24,938 nucleotides of DNA, taken from positions 1 through 24,938 of the forward strand of contig JAIPMN010032271.1 in assembly GCA_020650975.1 (NCBI GenBank), read 5' to 3'. This stretch comes from Apostichopus californicus. Taxonomy: Eukaryota > Echinodermata > Holothuroidea > Aspidochirotida > Stichopodidae. Below are positions 1 to 13,500 of the stretch, piece by piece. The notes under the pieces were generated by a model. It did no database searches, was not told the origin of the DNA, and saw nothing but the letters and a program-made list of their open reading frames with translations. Each line of letters begins with the position of its first letter. Positions within the stretch are counted from its first letter, which is position 1. A program made the translations under genes and the position numbers.

Positions 1-1280
1 TTTTCTCGATATTTCGACGTTTTAGCCAGATATCCTAACGAATAAAGGTGAAAATATGTCAATTTATTTTCTTTTGTTCATAGTGCGCTGTCAGCGTTAA
101 TTACGGTTGCGCTAAGGATTTATGTATTCGAAAAAATAACTCTCATTGCATATGATGTTAATACAAGTGTTTGCAATTTTTCATTTCAAATACAGAAAAC
201 TCAAAAGCTTTTCAATAGTATGCATAATGAATACAATGATTAACTAGAGAAGAATAACTACTCAAAATTATGGCTAATTTGTCTTCAACAAGAAAAAAAA
301 ACACTATACCATTCAATCAATCTTGTACATTTTCATTTCAACAACAGCCCGTAACATCTACAACATATGTTGTCTTTTCGTCTTAATTCAAACTTATTCA
401 GTCAGTGTACTTTCTTCCTAGTTCCTGAGACCAGAACTCATGAATAACATTATGCTGAATACATCCTAGCAGATTTGCAGCAACAATATACTAATTAATA
501 AATACTAATATGGCTGACATTATCAAATGGAAACATTTTTCACCTTCTTCTGAGAACTTGCTGTGTACCTTTTTAGAAGTGAATTTAAAAAAGATGAAGC
601 ATTTAACTGTTATTTTACCATTTAACACACGAAGATAACAACAACAAAAAACAAGGCGTAAACGAAAACTTCAGAAGACTTCTGATCAAGGCACATGTAT
701 CAACATTAATAATTAAGACATTTAATTCAAGGTGTTCACCGAAAGATACTTGGTTCATCATTTATGCTTTAAAAGGCTATTCTGGTGACTGAAGTGAATT
801 GCTTATTAAAATAAATTTTCTGTATCTCTAGGTTAAGCCCAAATCCTCATCACATTCGATATTTGCAGAGATATGATTTTGTTTTAATTACAAATTTGGT
901 CATATTTTTGCATCTGGCAACAGCACAGTGATCGATGATGTCATCACGCTAATCGAGGTGTTAATGGTTAACAGTGGAAAGTAACATTTCTACAACAACA
1001 ACTCAAAACATTGAAGTTTCATGAAATTCTAAAATACAGAGAACATTGACTGCCATAGAAAACATTCCAAATGTATCTCATTTTCAAGGATAAATCTACA
1101 GGAAGGTTAATGTCAGGAAAATATGAAAAATGTGTGGAGAATATCTGTCATTGTGAAATCACAGTGATATTTACATAATGAACATCATCATGGTCCACTT
1201 CCTGAAGTAAAGGAAGGGTGAGTGGGTCTAAATAGGTTACATTAATTCAACTATATCTCCAATATAAAGAAACAAGATAT
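1..1280. other. Downstream flank of DNAAF11, no gene seen
   Basis: AT-rich sequence with short A/T runs. I found no splice-flanked open segment, tandem repeat or recognisable mobile element on either strand. Confidence 0.5.
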
Positions 1281-1290
1281 TGAGATGGGG

Positions 1291-1296
1291 TTTATT
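1291..1296 (-). terminator. Poly(A) signal AATAAA of DNAAF11
   Basis: TTTATT on the plus strand is AATAAA in gene direction, about 120 bases after the stop codon. It implies a 3' UTR of roughly 140-150 bases. No other AATAAA lies closer to the stop. Confidence 0.6.
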
Positions 1297-1416
1297 AGGA
1301 AAAGAATGACATATTTTTTGTATTGAATATAAATGTAATATTGTCCGCCAATGCAATATCTCTTTTAAGTAATAAGACACCGAATTTGAAAAGTGAAAAC
1401 TTCCAATGAATCGATA

Positions 1417-1585
1417 TCATATGAGTGGTGGCACATCAGGATCATCAACAAAGGCTTCGCTGACTGGCTTTTCCTTGACCGCATTGAGTGCGGTTCTCTC
1501 CCGCCGTGGCTTCTTTTCATTATTTACAATCAGGTCAATGTTTTTAGCTGCGGCTGGATCAACATCCAGAAATTCCCTCTCAGGT
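1417..1585 (-). CDS. DNAAF11: DNAAF11 exon 15, last coding exon (residues 401-456 and stop)
   Basis: 169 nt to a TGA stop. It encodes [18 protein letters not shown], a basic stretch KKPRRERT and the family C-terminus DDPDVPPLI. Acceptor ATCGCTCAG follows a T-rich stretch. An alternative AG six bases further in (ACCTGAG) would require phase 0 and fits exon 14 less well. Confidence 0.95.
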
Positions 1586-4500
1586 CTGAGCGATGAAGAT
1601 GTGAATAAAGATGGAATCTATAGTTAATACCGTATATAAAGTAATAAAAGGAGGGTGAATTAAATTCTATGTACGTATATGTATGTATACATAGGACTAC
1701 ACATAATTGAACTGGGAACGGATTTCATAATAAACGGTTGATTTGACCAGTCTAAGGTTAAAATCGGTCTCACAATTCCAGTGAAGAAGAAGAACAGTGT
1801 AACAAACACCTTACTCCTTAGTGTGTGTGTGCTGTAATGTGTAACAAACACCTTACTCCTTAGTGTGTGTGTGTGCTGTAATGTGTAACAAACACCTTAC
1901 TCCTTAGTGTGTGTGTGCTGTAATGTGTAACAAACACCTTACTCCTTAGTGTATGTGTGTGCTGTAATGTGTAACAAACACCTTACTCCTTAGTGTGTAT
2001 GTGTGCTGTAATGTGTAACAAACACCTTACTCCTTAGTGTATGTGTGCTGTAATGTGTAACAAACACCTTACTCCTTAGTGTGTGTGTGTGCTGTAATGT
2101 GTAACAAACACCTTACTCCTTAGTGTATGTGTGCTGTAATGTGTAACAAACACCTTACTCCTTAGTGGGTGTGTGTGCTGTAATGTGTAACAAACACCTT
2201 ACTCCTTAGTGTGTGTGCTGTAATGTGTAACAAACACCTCATACCTTAGTGTGTGTGGGTGTGTTTGCTGTAATGTTTGAATATTTTATTATTATTTTAA
2301 CTACAACCGTTTATCAAGGAAAAATTAACATCCTGTTTTGATTTTAGCCGATACTAAAACCTCAAATGTCAGTGACAATAAAAGCAGTACAAAAATTTCC
2401 TTATTGCTATAAAGTGGATCAACTGTACTTTGAATATTGAATGAGCGCAGTTTTGAAGAGCAACCAGAATGCAAAGAATGCATTGTGGTTTCGATGATGT
2501 AACATGAGCAGTTTTCTTCATGAATCTGACGTAATGTATAGTGAGGGTGTACAACAAACTTGATCTTAGAAATACAGTGAATAGTAGTGTGATGTGACAA
2601 AAACCATAAATTCACAATGTCACAGGCTGTCCTGAAATAACCATTGACCTCAACAACAGGCTTCTTGTACTAAATGTGATAGATACATTAACATACTAAA
2701 TATGACATCTGTCCTTGTTGAAGTATTGTGTAAAACATGGTTTTTCACAATTTGAATTAAACGACCATTGGCCACAGCATTAGGCCTCTTGTGCACAATG
2801 TGGTACTTCTACACACCAAATATGAGGTTTGCACATGCTTCCCTTCTTGAGATATCGTGTTTACAAGGTTTCACAATTTGACCCCTGGTGACCCCAAATG
2901 AGCTTTGACCTCCACCAAAACACAATACGCTTCTTGTAGGCAATGTGGTACTTATACACACCAACTATGAAATTGGTCCGACCTTTCTTTTTTGAGATAT
3001 TGTGTTTACAAGCTGGGCATCACAAATGCACACATACACACATCTACAGTAGGTGTGTATTCAAACACAAGTCCCCTGATTGATGTGGCGGTTCAAGCAC
3101 ACACACACACATATGCCATCATGAATGCAAAGGTTACAATTAACATAAAAAAGCAAGTTCAATGGCAGAAAGTTACCTTTAGTAAGAACTGTGATTGCAT
3201 CAAGTGAATATAAGCAATTCACTGACTAAGTCTACTATTTTTCTGACTCCATCTTTAGTAGACAAATTTACAAGCCATCTTTCAAATTAACAACGAAATC
3301 TAAGATATTGGAATAAACAAACTCAAGTAACACTTTATGTGTCTACTATTACTTTCATTTCTTCCAACCTGACTCCACCCAACCCCCCGCCCCCAACCCA
3401 ACCTCCCCCCACCCCTATTCCCCCATCTATCCCTTTTATAAATTGTTGGTAACAAAAACATTAACATTATTTGGGAGTTGCTGATTTACTTTAAAGGTGT
3501 CGTAAAATACGTCACACAACCGATCAAAAAAACAAATAAATGTGCCTTTCAATACCTCGTACGAAGATCACAGGTTCCTGTATGGTACAGTTCCTTCTCC
3601 GCTCTGTTTACTTTAGAATTCGTCCGGGTAATAACTTCTTTCATCTGTAACAGGACGTAAAAGGTTAAATATATAATGGTAATAACATAGTGTAGCGGTA
3701 TCACTTCCTGACAGTGTTTACACATGGGCAAAGGATTGTTTTTTCTTGCTTGGTTTTGTTTAAAATAAGAAAATAAAAAAGGTTTTCATTTTCCAACAGG
3801 TTTCCAACAGGATCTAATATTTTTGTTATCAAAAGGTACTGTTGCATCCCATATTTGTTTATCCTAAACATCGACTAATATTCCTTACGGTAGCCCAGAG
3901 AGGACATTGCAAATGAAATGAAATAAACATATCGATAAGACTCAAAATTTTCCAATTTTAGTTCACAATTTTTTTTTTTTTTTTGGTTACTCCTGAACCA
4001 CCAGAGAGTTACTGAATAATGAACATTACTGGACGGTTAGTTGTAATTCACTTAATAATACAGACTTTCTTAATTTTTTATGATAGACAAAAATGTTTTT
4101 CTGGAGCAAATTACGAGCCAATCACAGACATATCCCCACAGAGATACAGTATATCAGTTCAGGCTGTCAGGTATTAACACAAGGTGTCATTGGTCATGGA
4201 ACACCATGGTAGTGTAAGACCTCTTGAAAAGCACCGTGAGTTTATAAGTATATTCAGCTGCGCATGGAATCATGGCAATTTGTCCAAGGTCTCTGTGGAG
4301 GACAGCAACAGAGGAGTTGGGTACAGCCAGTTGGAAGGAATGTATGTGTGTTTATATATATAGTTATGTGTATGTTTACATAGTTATGGTAATAGGTTAA
4401 AGATATTATAATATGTGCCAAGGACAGGACACTGAGAGGGTCGCAGCACCCAAGCAGCCAGCCTGCGTGCGACATTGGTTGTGCTGCATTTTACAGTAAG

Positions 4501-7500
4501 TTCGGGTAGGGCTTTTCAGTCAGAAACAATATTCGCCTATCAAGAGACATTTGCAAATGTCTACGTCAGAGTTGGGAAAAAGACTGACCTTCGGCATGGT
4601 TATCAGTAGATGACCTGTAGTCTGTGACCTTTGTGCTGTACTGCTATCCGGCTTGACTTCCTCTGCTAGGACCAGTTGAAGCACCTTCAACAACAAGAGA
4701 AACAACAACAAAAAGAATGGAATACAACTGACAAGATATGCATTAGCCCTGATTAGTTGAGTTTAAGTCCTTTTCAGGAATATATAGTTGTGGTCATAGC
4801 ATGAAGGTATGAGACTATGTGTCAAAGGTAGGACATACACTTAAAGGAGTTGCAGCACCCAGCAGTCCAGGCTGTGTAGGACATTGTTTGTGCTGTACAG
4901 TTCCCCACAATAATGTTTTTTTTTTAAAAATCCTTATAGATACATATTTATTTTTATATTAATTTTCAAGCTGCGTCCATTTGATTTTTCGTATTCATAT
5001 TTTAAGGGATTTTGTCATTTTGTTACTTAAATTTCACTGTAAATCTATATTATTTTTAAAAATTATTCCTTCGTTTATACATATTTTTTTATATTAATAT
5101 TTAAGCTGTGTCAATTTTATTCTTCATATTCATATTTTAAGGGTGTTGTCATTTTGTTGTCATTGTAAAGCGCTCTTGAACAAGCTTAAGCATGAAAAGA
5201 GCGCTATATAAATTTGGTAAAATAATAATAATAATATACATTCCTGGTCTGCAGCAATACACTCTATTTGTTGGATGTTGATTCAGCCTCGCTGAAGGGG
5301 ATTTTGGAGCTTCTGCAGCGAGGCTTTCAGTTTCTGACACCGGGCCTTGACACAATCTACGGGAAATTATATGAACTTTCCCTTTGATAGATATGGTTAA
5401 ATGAGTGGGTGTAATAATTAAATAAATATGATGCAGAATGTTTACATAAATCTTCAAACACAGTAAATAAAACATTTAATCTGACAAACCTTGCCTTTGA
5501 TGACTACCTTCACGTGAGTGGGTTGAACATCGACATCCATTAACGATGTATCCAAGTGCTTGTAACAAGCAACCTCTAGGAGGAACCGGTTTTCATCTTC
5601 ATCATCTATTAAAGAAAAATCCATCCTGGAAGAGAAAGAAGAGTTAAAACTCCCACTGATTGACAGGATAATAGTGAGAGCATGGTGGCCAATTGGCTAA
5701 GGCGTCAGACTCGTGATCCAAGGATTGCTGGTTCGATTCCTGCCTAGTTCATTACATTGTGTCCTTGGGCAAGATGCTTTATCTCACTTGCCTCTCTCCA
5801 ACCAGGGGTTAAATGGGTACCTGTGAGGTAACTTGTTATTGGGCGCAGTAAATAACTGCTGCCGACTGGAGGGATTGTCAGGGGTTATCATTGACCATGG
5901 GTAATATAACGTCTGTAAAGCGCTTTGATACCTATTGTTGGTATAAAGCGCTATATAAAAAAGCAAATATTATTATAATATATATAATCTGAAAGCCTAC
6001 TAGCAGCTCCTCGTCAGCCATAAAGAAATACACTTGCACAGAGACCAGTATGTTTGATTAACATGTAAGGAATGAACGTGTCAAGTGCTATTAAATTAAA
6101 TCACATCGTCGACCTTTGCACCTTAATGTCAGTTCATAATCTTGATATATTTACGTGACCGGTATCACAGATATCCGTTCAACATGCTCACTCTAGAAAT
6201 AGAGATTTCAAGAAAGAAAAAGAAGGAAAAAAATCAATCAAATCTCACTTTGCTTGATTAACGTTCAGTATCCGTCCATCATCCGACTCCAGCCTTACTT
6301 TTCTCTTCTCTTGACTCCTGTCATCTCTGCCGATGGTGAAGTTCAGAAGAAAGAATGACATTAATTTGCATTAGGACCTGATAAGAGGTATGGCCAATTA
6401 AATGAAAGAGAAAAGATAATGTTATTATTGGAATAGGCACAATTATTTTTTGATGCCATTTTGTCTCAATTCCAACATATTGTACTTTCAAAGACAAACC
6501 AACTCCTCTGTCACAGGTTTCCACATTAACAAGTGGAAACCTGAGATTAGCCCTGGAAAGTTTGTGGATATTGTGTAAAAATGTGTGTTTTTGACACACA
6601 AATCCAATTTGTGAATTAACAGGGTATTGTGCGACAAAGAAAAGCCAAAGTTGTCTATGCACTGTATTATTCGTGGGTTGGATTTGTCCTGAGTTTGTCT
6701 GACCGGTACAGATTTGTCCTGAGTTTACCTGACCGGTACAGATTTGTCCTGAGTTTGCCTGACCGGCACAGATTTGTCCTGAGTTTGCCTGACCGGTACA
6801 GATTTTGTCCTGAGTTTGCCTGACCAATACAGTTTTGTCATGAGTTTGCCTGACCAATACAGATTTGTCTTGAGTTTGCCTGACCGGTACAAATTTGTCT
6901 TGAGTTTGCCTGACCGATACAGATTTGTCCTGAGTTTGCCTGACCGGTAGAGATTTGTCCTGAGTTTGCCTGACCAATACAGATTTGTCCTGAGTTTGCC
7001 TGACCAATACAGATTTGTCCTGAGTTTGCCTGACCAGTACAGATTTGTCCTGAGTTTGCCTGACCGGTACAGATTTGTCCTGAGTTTGCCTGACCGGTAC
7101 AGATTTGTCCTGAGTTTGCCTGACCGGTACAGATTTGTCCTGAGTTTGCCTGACCGGTACAGAATTGTCCTGCGTTTGCTTGACTGGTACAGATTTGTCC
7201 CGAGTTTGCCTGACCGGTACAGATTTGTACTGAGTTTTCCTGACCGGTACAGATTTGTCCTGAGGTTGCCTGACCGGTACAGATTTTTCCTGAGTTTACC
7301 TGACCGGTACAGATTTGTCCTGAGTTTGCCTGACCGGTAAAGATTTGTCCTGAGTTTGCCTGACCGGTACAGTTTTGTCCTGAGTTTTCCTGACCGGTAC
7401 AGATTTGTCCTGAGTTTGCCTGACCGGTACAGATTTGACAGTTTCTCACTATGTCACACATGTCACAATATCTTCCACATATTGCTGGCACATGTGAAAT

Positions 7501-10500
7501 ATGTCATTTCTATGTATGAAATTGGTTCCATACAGGCAGCTTTTCCATGCATGTTTCATGTGTGTTTCCTGTTTGTGTTTATCTGTGATCACATGTATGG
7601 GTTACAACAGTGTTCCTCTCTCATGTCATCTTGATCATAACCATTGAGACATGAAACTCATCAAGTTAAATGACGTACAGCAAAGCAGATAATAAGCCAT
7701 CTCGCCTTATCCAATATCTCATGATTCAAATGACCTATTCTTATATTCAGCAATAAAAAAAATTTTTAAAAATATTCATATCTTCATGACTAAATCATGA
7801 ATGTTTAAAGATTTCAAAAGGAGGGGTTCTTGTTACATAGTCGCCTGTGGGTGCCCTTGGCTACCAGCATCCCTGATCGACAGGGTCATAGCCTCACAAT
7901 TTGCAAACTACTTACTTCTTGTCCTGCTTTTTCCTCTGTTTCTCTAGATGTTCATGGACCGCTACTCGAGACTCTGGGGTGTACGCAACCTTTTCTTTCC
8001 AAAACCTTTAGAGAAAAACGCAGGGAACTTTGTGTGTTAACTATCGAACAGGGGTATAGAAATGACATCTCACTTTCTACTCTTATCGGTACAACATTTC
8101 TTGAGAAATAAATGGAGAATCATAAAGTGAAATTGTATCTAAACTTCTTTCATGTGAACTATTCATTGTAGTGGTTTCTATTACCACTTTCCATTAATTG
8201 ATACTACACAATATGAAATGATTACCAAAAGGCAATATTACCTCACTGTACTACATACATTTAAAATTATTAAAAAAAAAACACCTTACTCATCATTATC
8301 ACCATCCTCATCTTTTATTTCCTCTTTCCTCTTTGTATCTACATCGGAGTGACTTTCAGTTTTAGAATCCCTGTCAAGAAAATTATGACATTAGTTTTTA
8401 TGTTTAAACCAATGGTAATAATACTATTTAATAATTCATTCATAATATCAATAAATGTAATGGTACCACTGACACAGAAGATCGTAGTTAATGCAACCTT
8501 AAAAGTTGAAAATATTTCAAAACATGCATCATTAAAACAAGATGTTCAACGAATCTCTCTCTTCACACATTAGGAAATTCCAAGTGAACTTTGCACACAA
8601 GTCTGTACATACAGTGCCATTGCTAACTTTAAAACTTGTTACAAATCTGTTTTATTATCTAAGTATTCCAAACTTTTCCTGCCTTTTATCCTGTCTTATT
8701 TGTCTAGTTCACTGAAGCGTGGTCTCGTAGAGATGTGGATACAGAGTGGGGGTGGACGGGTGGGGTGGATGGGGTGAAGTAGACAGGGAGGGGTGCCCTT
8801 TGATTTCTTTGTTTGCCAATTCCAAATCCTTCCTCTTTATCTTTTTGCCTGTTTTTTTTGCTCTCTGGGGAATTCTATTTCACAAGTTTTCTTGTCAAAC
8901 TTTCTTTAAAAGAAGTCTCCTCAATCATTCAATTATCTATACAGTCATTTCCCACTTATTAACAAACTAGTATGTGCAGTATGGATATCCAACTATACTT
9001 TCATGTCCCATTTATAACACACTTATAACACACTTATAACATTTATAACACACTCCCATTTATAACACACTCCCATTTATATGCAGTATGAATATCAAAC
9101 TATACTTTCATGCTCCATTTAAAACACACTAGTATGCGCAGCATGAATATCCATACTTTCATGCCCCATTTATAACACACTAGTATGTGCAGTATGAATA
9201 TCAAACTATACTTTCATGTCCCATTTATAACACACTAGTATATGCAGTATGATTCTTGATTCTTGATTAATGAACATCCTCATAAGCAAACTTGCTGTCC
9301 CGGATGTGTAACTTAACCCTGGTCATTGGTAACTTGTCACGCCTACACACCAAAGTGTGCACAATTCAAACAATCTCTCCTGGGGCACCACAGTGCACCA
9401 CAGCCATGTGTCTCCTGGGGGACTTCCTATAGGGTGCAGCCACAAACCGGCGCACGCAACTATATTTACAAGTCACCTCTCAGGTCCCCATTTATACACC
9501 TGGGTGAAGAGAGGCAATGGAGATAAAGTGCCTTGCCCAAGGACACAACGCAGTGATCTGGCCAGGGCTCGAACCTGTAATCCTTAGATCACAAGTCCAC
9601 AGCCTTAACCACTTGGCCACAACGCCCTCTATGAATATATCACAACTACAGTTGTCCTTGAAATACTCACATTGGTCGGTACAAGTGCTTTGAAACATGA
9701 GACCAGTACAGAGAGGTGTTAACTTTTCCCATAGTGGCTGATTTGACTTGATAAATCATGTAATTCAATGACTAATAGTACTAGTTTAATAATACTCTCA
9801 CTACTCACAACAATACTAACCTATTATACAACCACTGGTACAATATATATAATGTACACTTACGATACAGGGTAGTACTGGTTAATAATACTCTCACTAC
9901 TCACAACAATATAAGCCTATTATACAACCACTGGTACAATATATACTGTACACTTACGATAGTACTGGTTAATAACACTCTCACTACACACAACAATATA
10001 AGCCTATTATACAACCACTGGTACAATATATATAATGTACACTTACCATAGTACTGGTTAATAACACTCTCACTACACACAACAATATAAGCCTATTATA
10101 CAACCACAGGTACAATATATACTGTACACTTACGATAGTATTGGTTAATAACACTCGCACTACTCACAACAATATAAGCCTATTAAACAACCACTGGTGC
10201 AATATATATAATGTACACTTACCATAGTACTGCTTAATAACACTCTCACTACTCACAACAATATAAGCCTATTATACAACCACAGGTACAATATATATAA
10301 TGTACACTTACCATAGTACTGGTTAATAACACTCTCACTACACACAACAATATAAGCATATTATACAACCACAGGTACAATATATAAAATGTACACTTAC
10401 CATAGTACTGGTTTAATAATACTCTCACTACACACAACAATATAAGCCTAGATTATACAACCACAGGTACAATATATAAAATGTACACTTACCATAGTAC

Positions 10501-13500
10501 TGGTTTAATAATACTCTCACTACTCACAACAATACAAACCTATCATACAACCAAAGGTACAATATATAAAATGTACACTTACCATAGTACTGGTTTAATA
10601 ATACTCTCACTACTCACAACAATACAAACCTATCATACAACCACAGGTACAATATATATAATGTACACTTACCATAGTACTGGTTTAATAATACTCTCAC
10701 TACTCACAACAATACAAACCTATCATACAACCACTGGTACAATATATATAATGTACACTTACCATAGTACTGGTTTAATAATACTCTCACTACACACAAC
10801 AATATAAGCCTATCATACAACCACTGGTACAATATATACTGTACACTTACCATAGTACTGGTTTAATAATACTCTCACTACTCACAACAATACAAACCTA
10901 TCATACAACCACTGGTACAATATATATAATGTACACTTACCATAGTACTGGTTTAATAATACTCTCACTACACACAACAATACAAACCTATTAAACAACC
11001 ACTGGTACAATATATATAATGTACACTTACCATAGTACTGGTTTAATAACACTCTCACTACACACAACAATACAAACCTATCATACAACCACTGGTACAA
11101 CATATATACTGTACACTTACCCTGCATTTATATCTGTGTACCATCTTCCATTCTCACCATCTCCATCTTGTCTCTCCTTTCCTTTCTCTGCCTCCAACTT
11201 TTCCTTTTCCTAATGAAAATAAAACATATCTATATAACTTTGGTATAACTTTGTTATCTACTGCATATTTAAATAATACACATATCGATATGACTCTGTT
11301 ATATACTGTATATGTAAATTACATATATCTACATAGCTTTGTTATCTGCTGTATAAATTATTTATATATATATATCTATATAACTTTGGTACATACTGTA
11401 TATATACATTAGATATATCTATGTAACTTTATTATCTACTGTATAAATTACATATATCTATAACTTTGTTATATACTGTACATATCAATAACATAACTTT
11501 GTCATATCCTGTTCATATACATTACATATATCTATATAACTTTGTTTATCTACTGTACTGTATAAATTACATAAACTTTGTTATATACTGAACATATAAA
11601 TAGCATACATCTTTTTAACTTTGTATATACTGCACATACATATTACATATATCTATATAACTTTGGTATATATACTGTTTATACATATTACATATCTATA
11701 TAACTTTGGTATAAATTACGTTTCTATATATACATCTTTGGTATATACAGCATATATATAATTTATTTACAAAAGGTACAGGTAATAACCAGATGAAAAC
11801 AAAGTAGAAACTATAAAACAGGCTGAAGTAGACACTTCAAAATACGCCTGAGTAAATTATTTGGTTTATGCAAACCAATATCAATATCAAATAAGGAAGT
11901 AATATTACAGAGGCAGCAACTGACTATTAACTAAACTGGTTTTATCTCCGTCCCTTATCCCTAATATTGCAAATTTAATTTATAAAAGAACTTAATAGGA
12001 GGCAATATGACATAGTCGGTTAGACAGATAAAATAAAATTCTGCATATGTTAAAAAGTTATAAGGTTGACTAGAACCTTTAATTTCCAAACCCCCCCCTC
12101 CCCTCTCCCCCCCCCCCAAAAAAAAGTATCACATGTTGCCTGACAAATATCCATACTCCATCATTTTTACATGGAGGCTTGAACTTCTCACCAATCGGAA
12201 CTGATGTAAAGGACAACTTTCACAACTATATTCACTAAATACCAAAAGTTTACAAAATTAAACTCCAGATTAAAAAGTACAATAGGGTGATAAAATATAC
12301 ATACATTTTACATAAAATATATGATCGCAAATAGAGAGTAAAATACATAAAAAAGTTCATAAGATACATAAAAATACATAAATTTATCACATCCTACCTG
12401 ACTAGTAACCTTACTCCATCATTTTTACATGAAGGCTTGAGATTCTCACCAATCGGAACTGTTATAAAGAACAACTTTCACAACTATATTCACTAAATAC
12501 CAAAGTTTTACAAAATTAAACTCCAGATAAGAAAGTAAGCTGTGATGATATAAAATATCCTTGCTGTTTCTTTTTGGTCCATGGTTCTGGGAGGGTGGTA
12601 TCAAACTTACTCTTTTCTTTTGATACTGTTCTTGCTGTATTATTATCTGTGGTTTTATCTCATGGAGCTCTTGCAGGGCCTTTATCCTCTCAGATTTGTC
12701 TATTTCAGCTCCATCTAGCCTCTGACAAAACATTAAAACAGAAAACAAAGTTAACCAATCAGCAATCCACTGCTTTATGAGCTCAGGTATGGATACCCTA
12801 CATTATCATGTTTATCCTTAACAAAACTTTAATAAAAATAAATATTTAATATGATAATGGTAAGTACAGTATATTCCTTAATGATGGAGCATTGTCTACA
12901 CAGTGTGTGACTTCAAAGAATCAACTTGAATTCACTTTCAAGTGAACGGAAGATGATTTTATACTACAGTCACTCAATGGGATTTCTTTGCTTGATTGAT
13001 TGGTTCATACACAGCCCGCATGAGTATGTGGACTAGTCAGTATTAAATAATCACAAATCTTCTGCAAGCTCACATTTTCCATCATTCATATAAGCTGTAC
13101 TTTATGCTTTATCACCTAAGAGCATTTGTATAATGCTTTTGGTGCTCTACAACTATCACTGTATGATCGATTGATTGATTGATTGATTAATTGACAAACT
13201 GCCTGAATATATGAGAACATTCAGTTTGGAAGATTTAAGTCCTTCCAGAAAGCACACATGTTCCAGGCCTCCCAAAAGCTATGATATGTATATATATATT
13301 AAGGATGACAAAAACATGACAGTTCATACAAATATAAAGTAAACAATCTAATTGTTTGAATACCTTGAAACACTTGGTCACCTGAACCTAAACAAAAACA
13401 TTGGTCTCTGCCTGAATATGTCTTTATTACACATGTTTAAGCAACCAAACTGTTGGGATGTTACCACTGTACCTTCATTACACATGTCTCAGCAACCAAA

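Noticed and set aside
1393-1627. Plus-strand open frames of 67 and 73 codons
   Set aside because: They are antisense to the conserved last exon of DNAAF11.
1797-2275. CRISPR-like array of repeats and spacers
   Set aside because: The spacing elements are variable GT runs rather than unique spacers, and the genome is animal.
5149-5475. 108-codon minus frame next to exon 12 as an exon extension
   Set aside because: It lies beyond the exon 12 donor and crosses a LINE tail; exon 13 continues the protein directly.
5677-5760. True tRNA gene
   Set aside because: A and B boxes are present, but there is no complete cloverleaf and a SINE body with tail follows.
6321-7491. Long open frames (up to 228 codons) as repetitive protein genes
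   Set aside because: They are translations of the 30-bp minisatellite, present in several frames at once, with no splice or start context.
10249-11213. Open frames of 63-108 codons on both strands with 30-residue repeats
   Set aside because: They come from the tandem array of about 90 bp; period and shared stops explain them.
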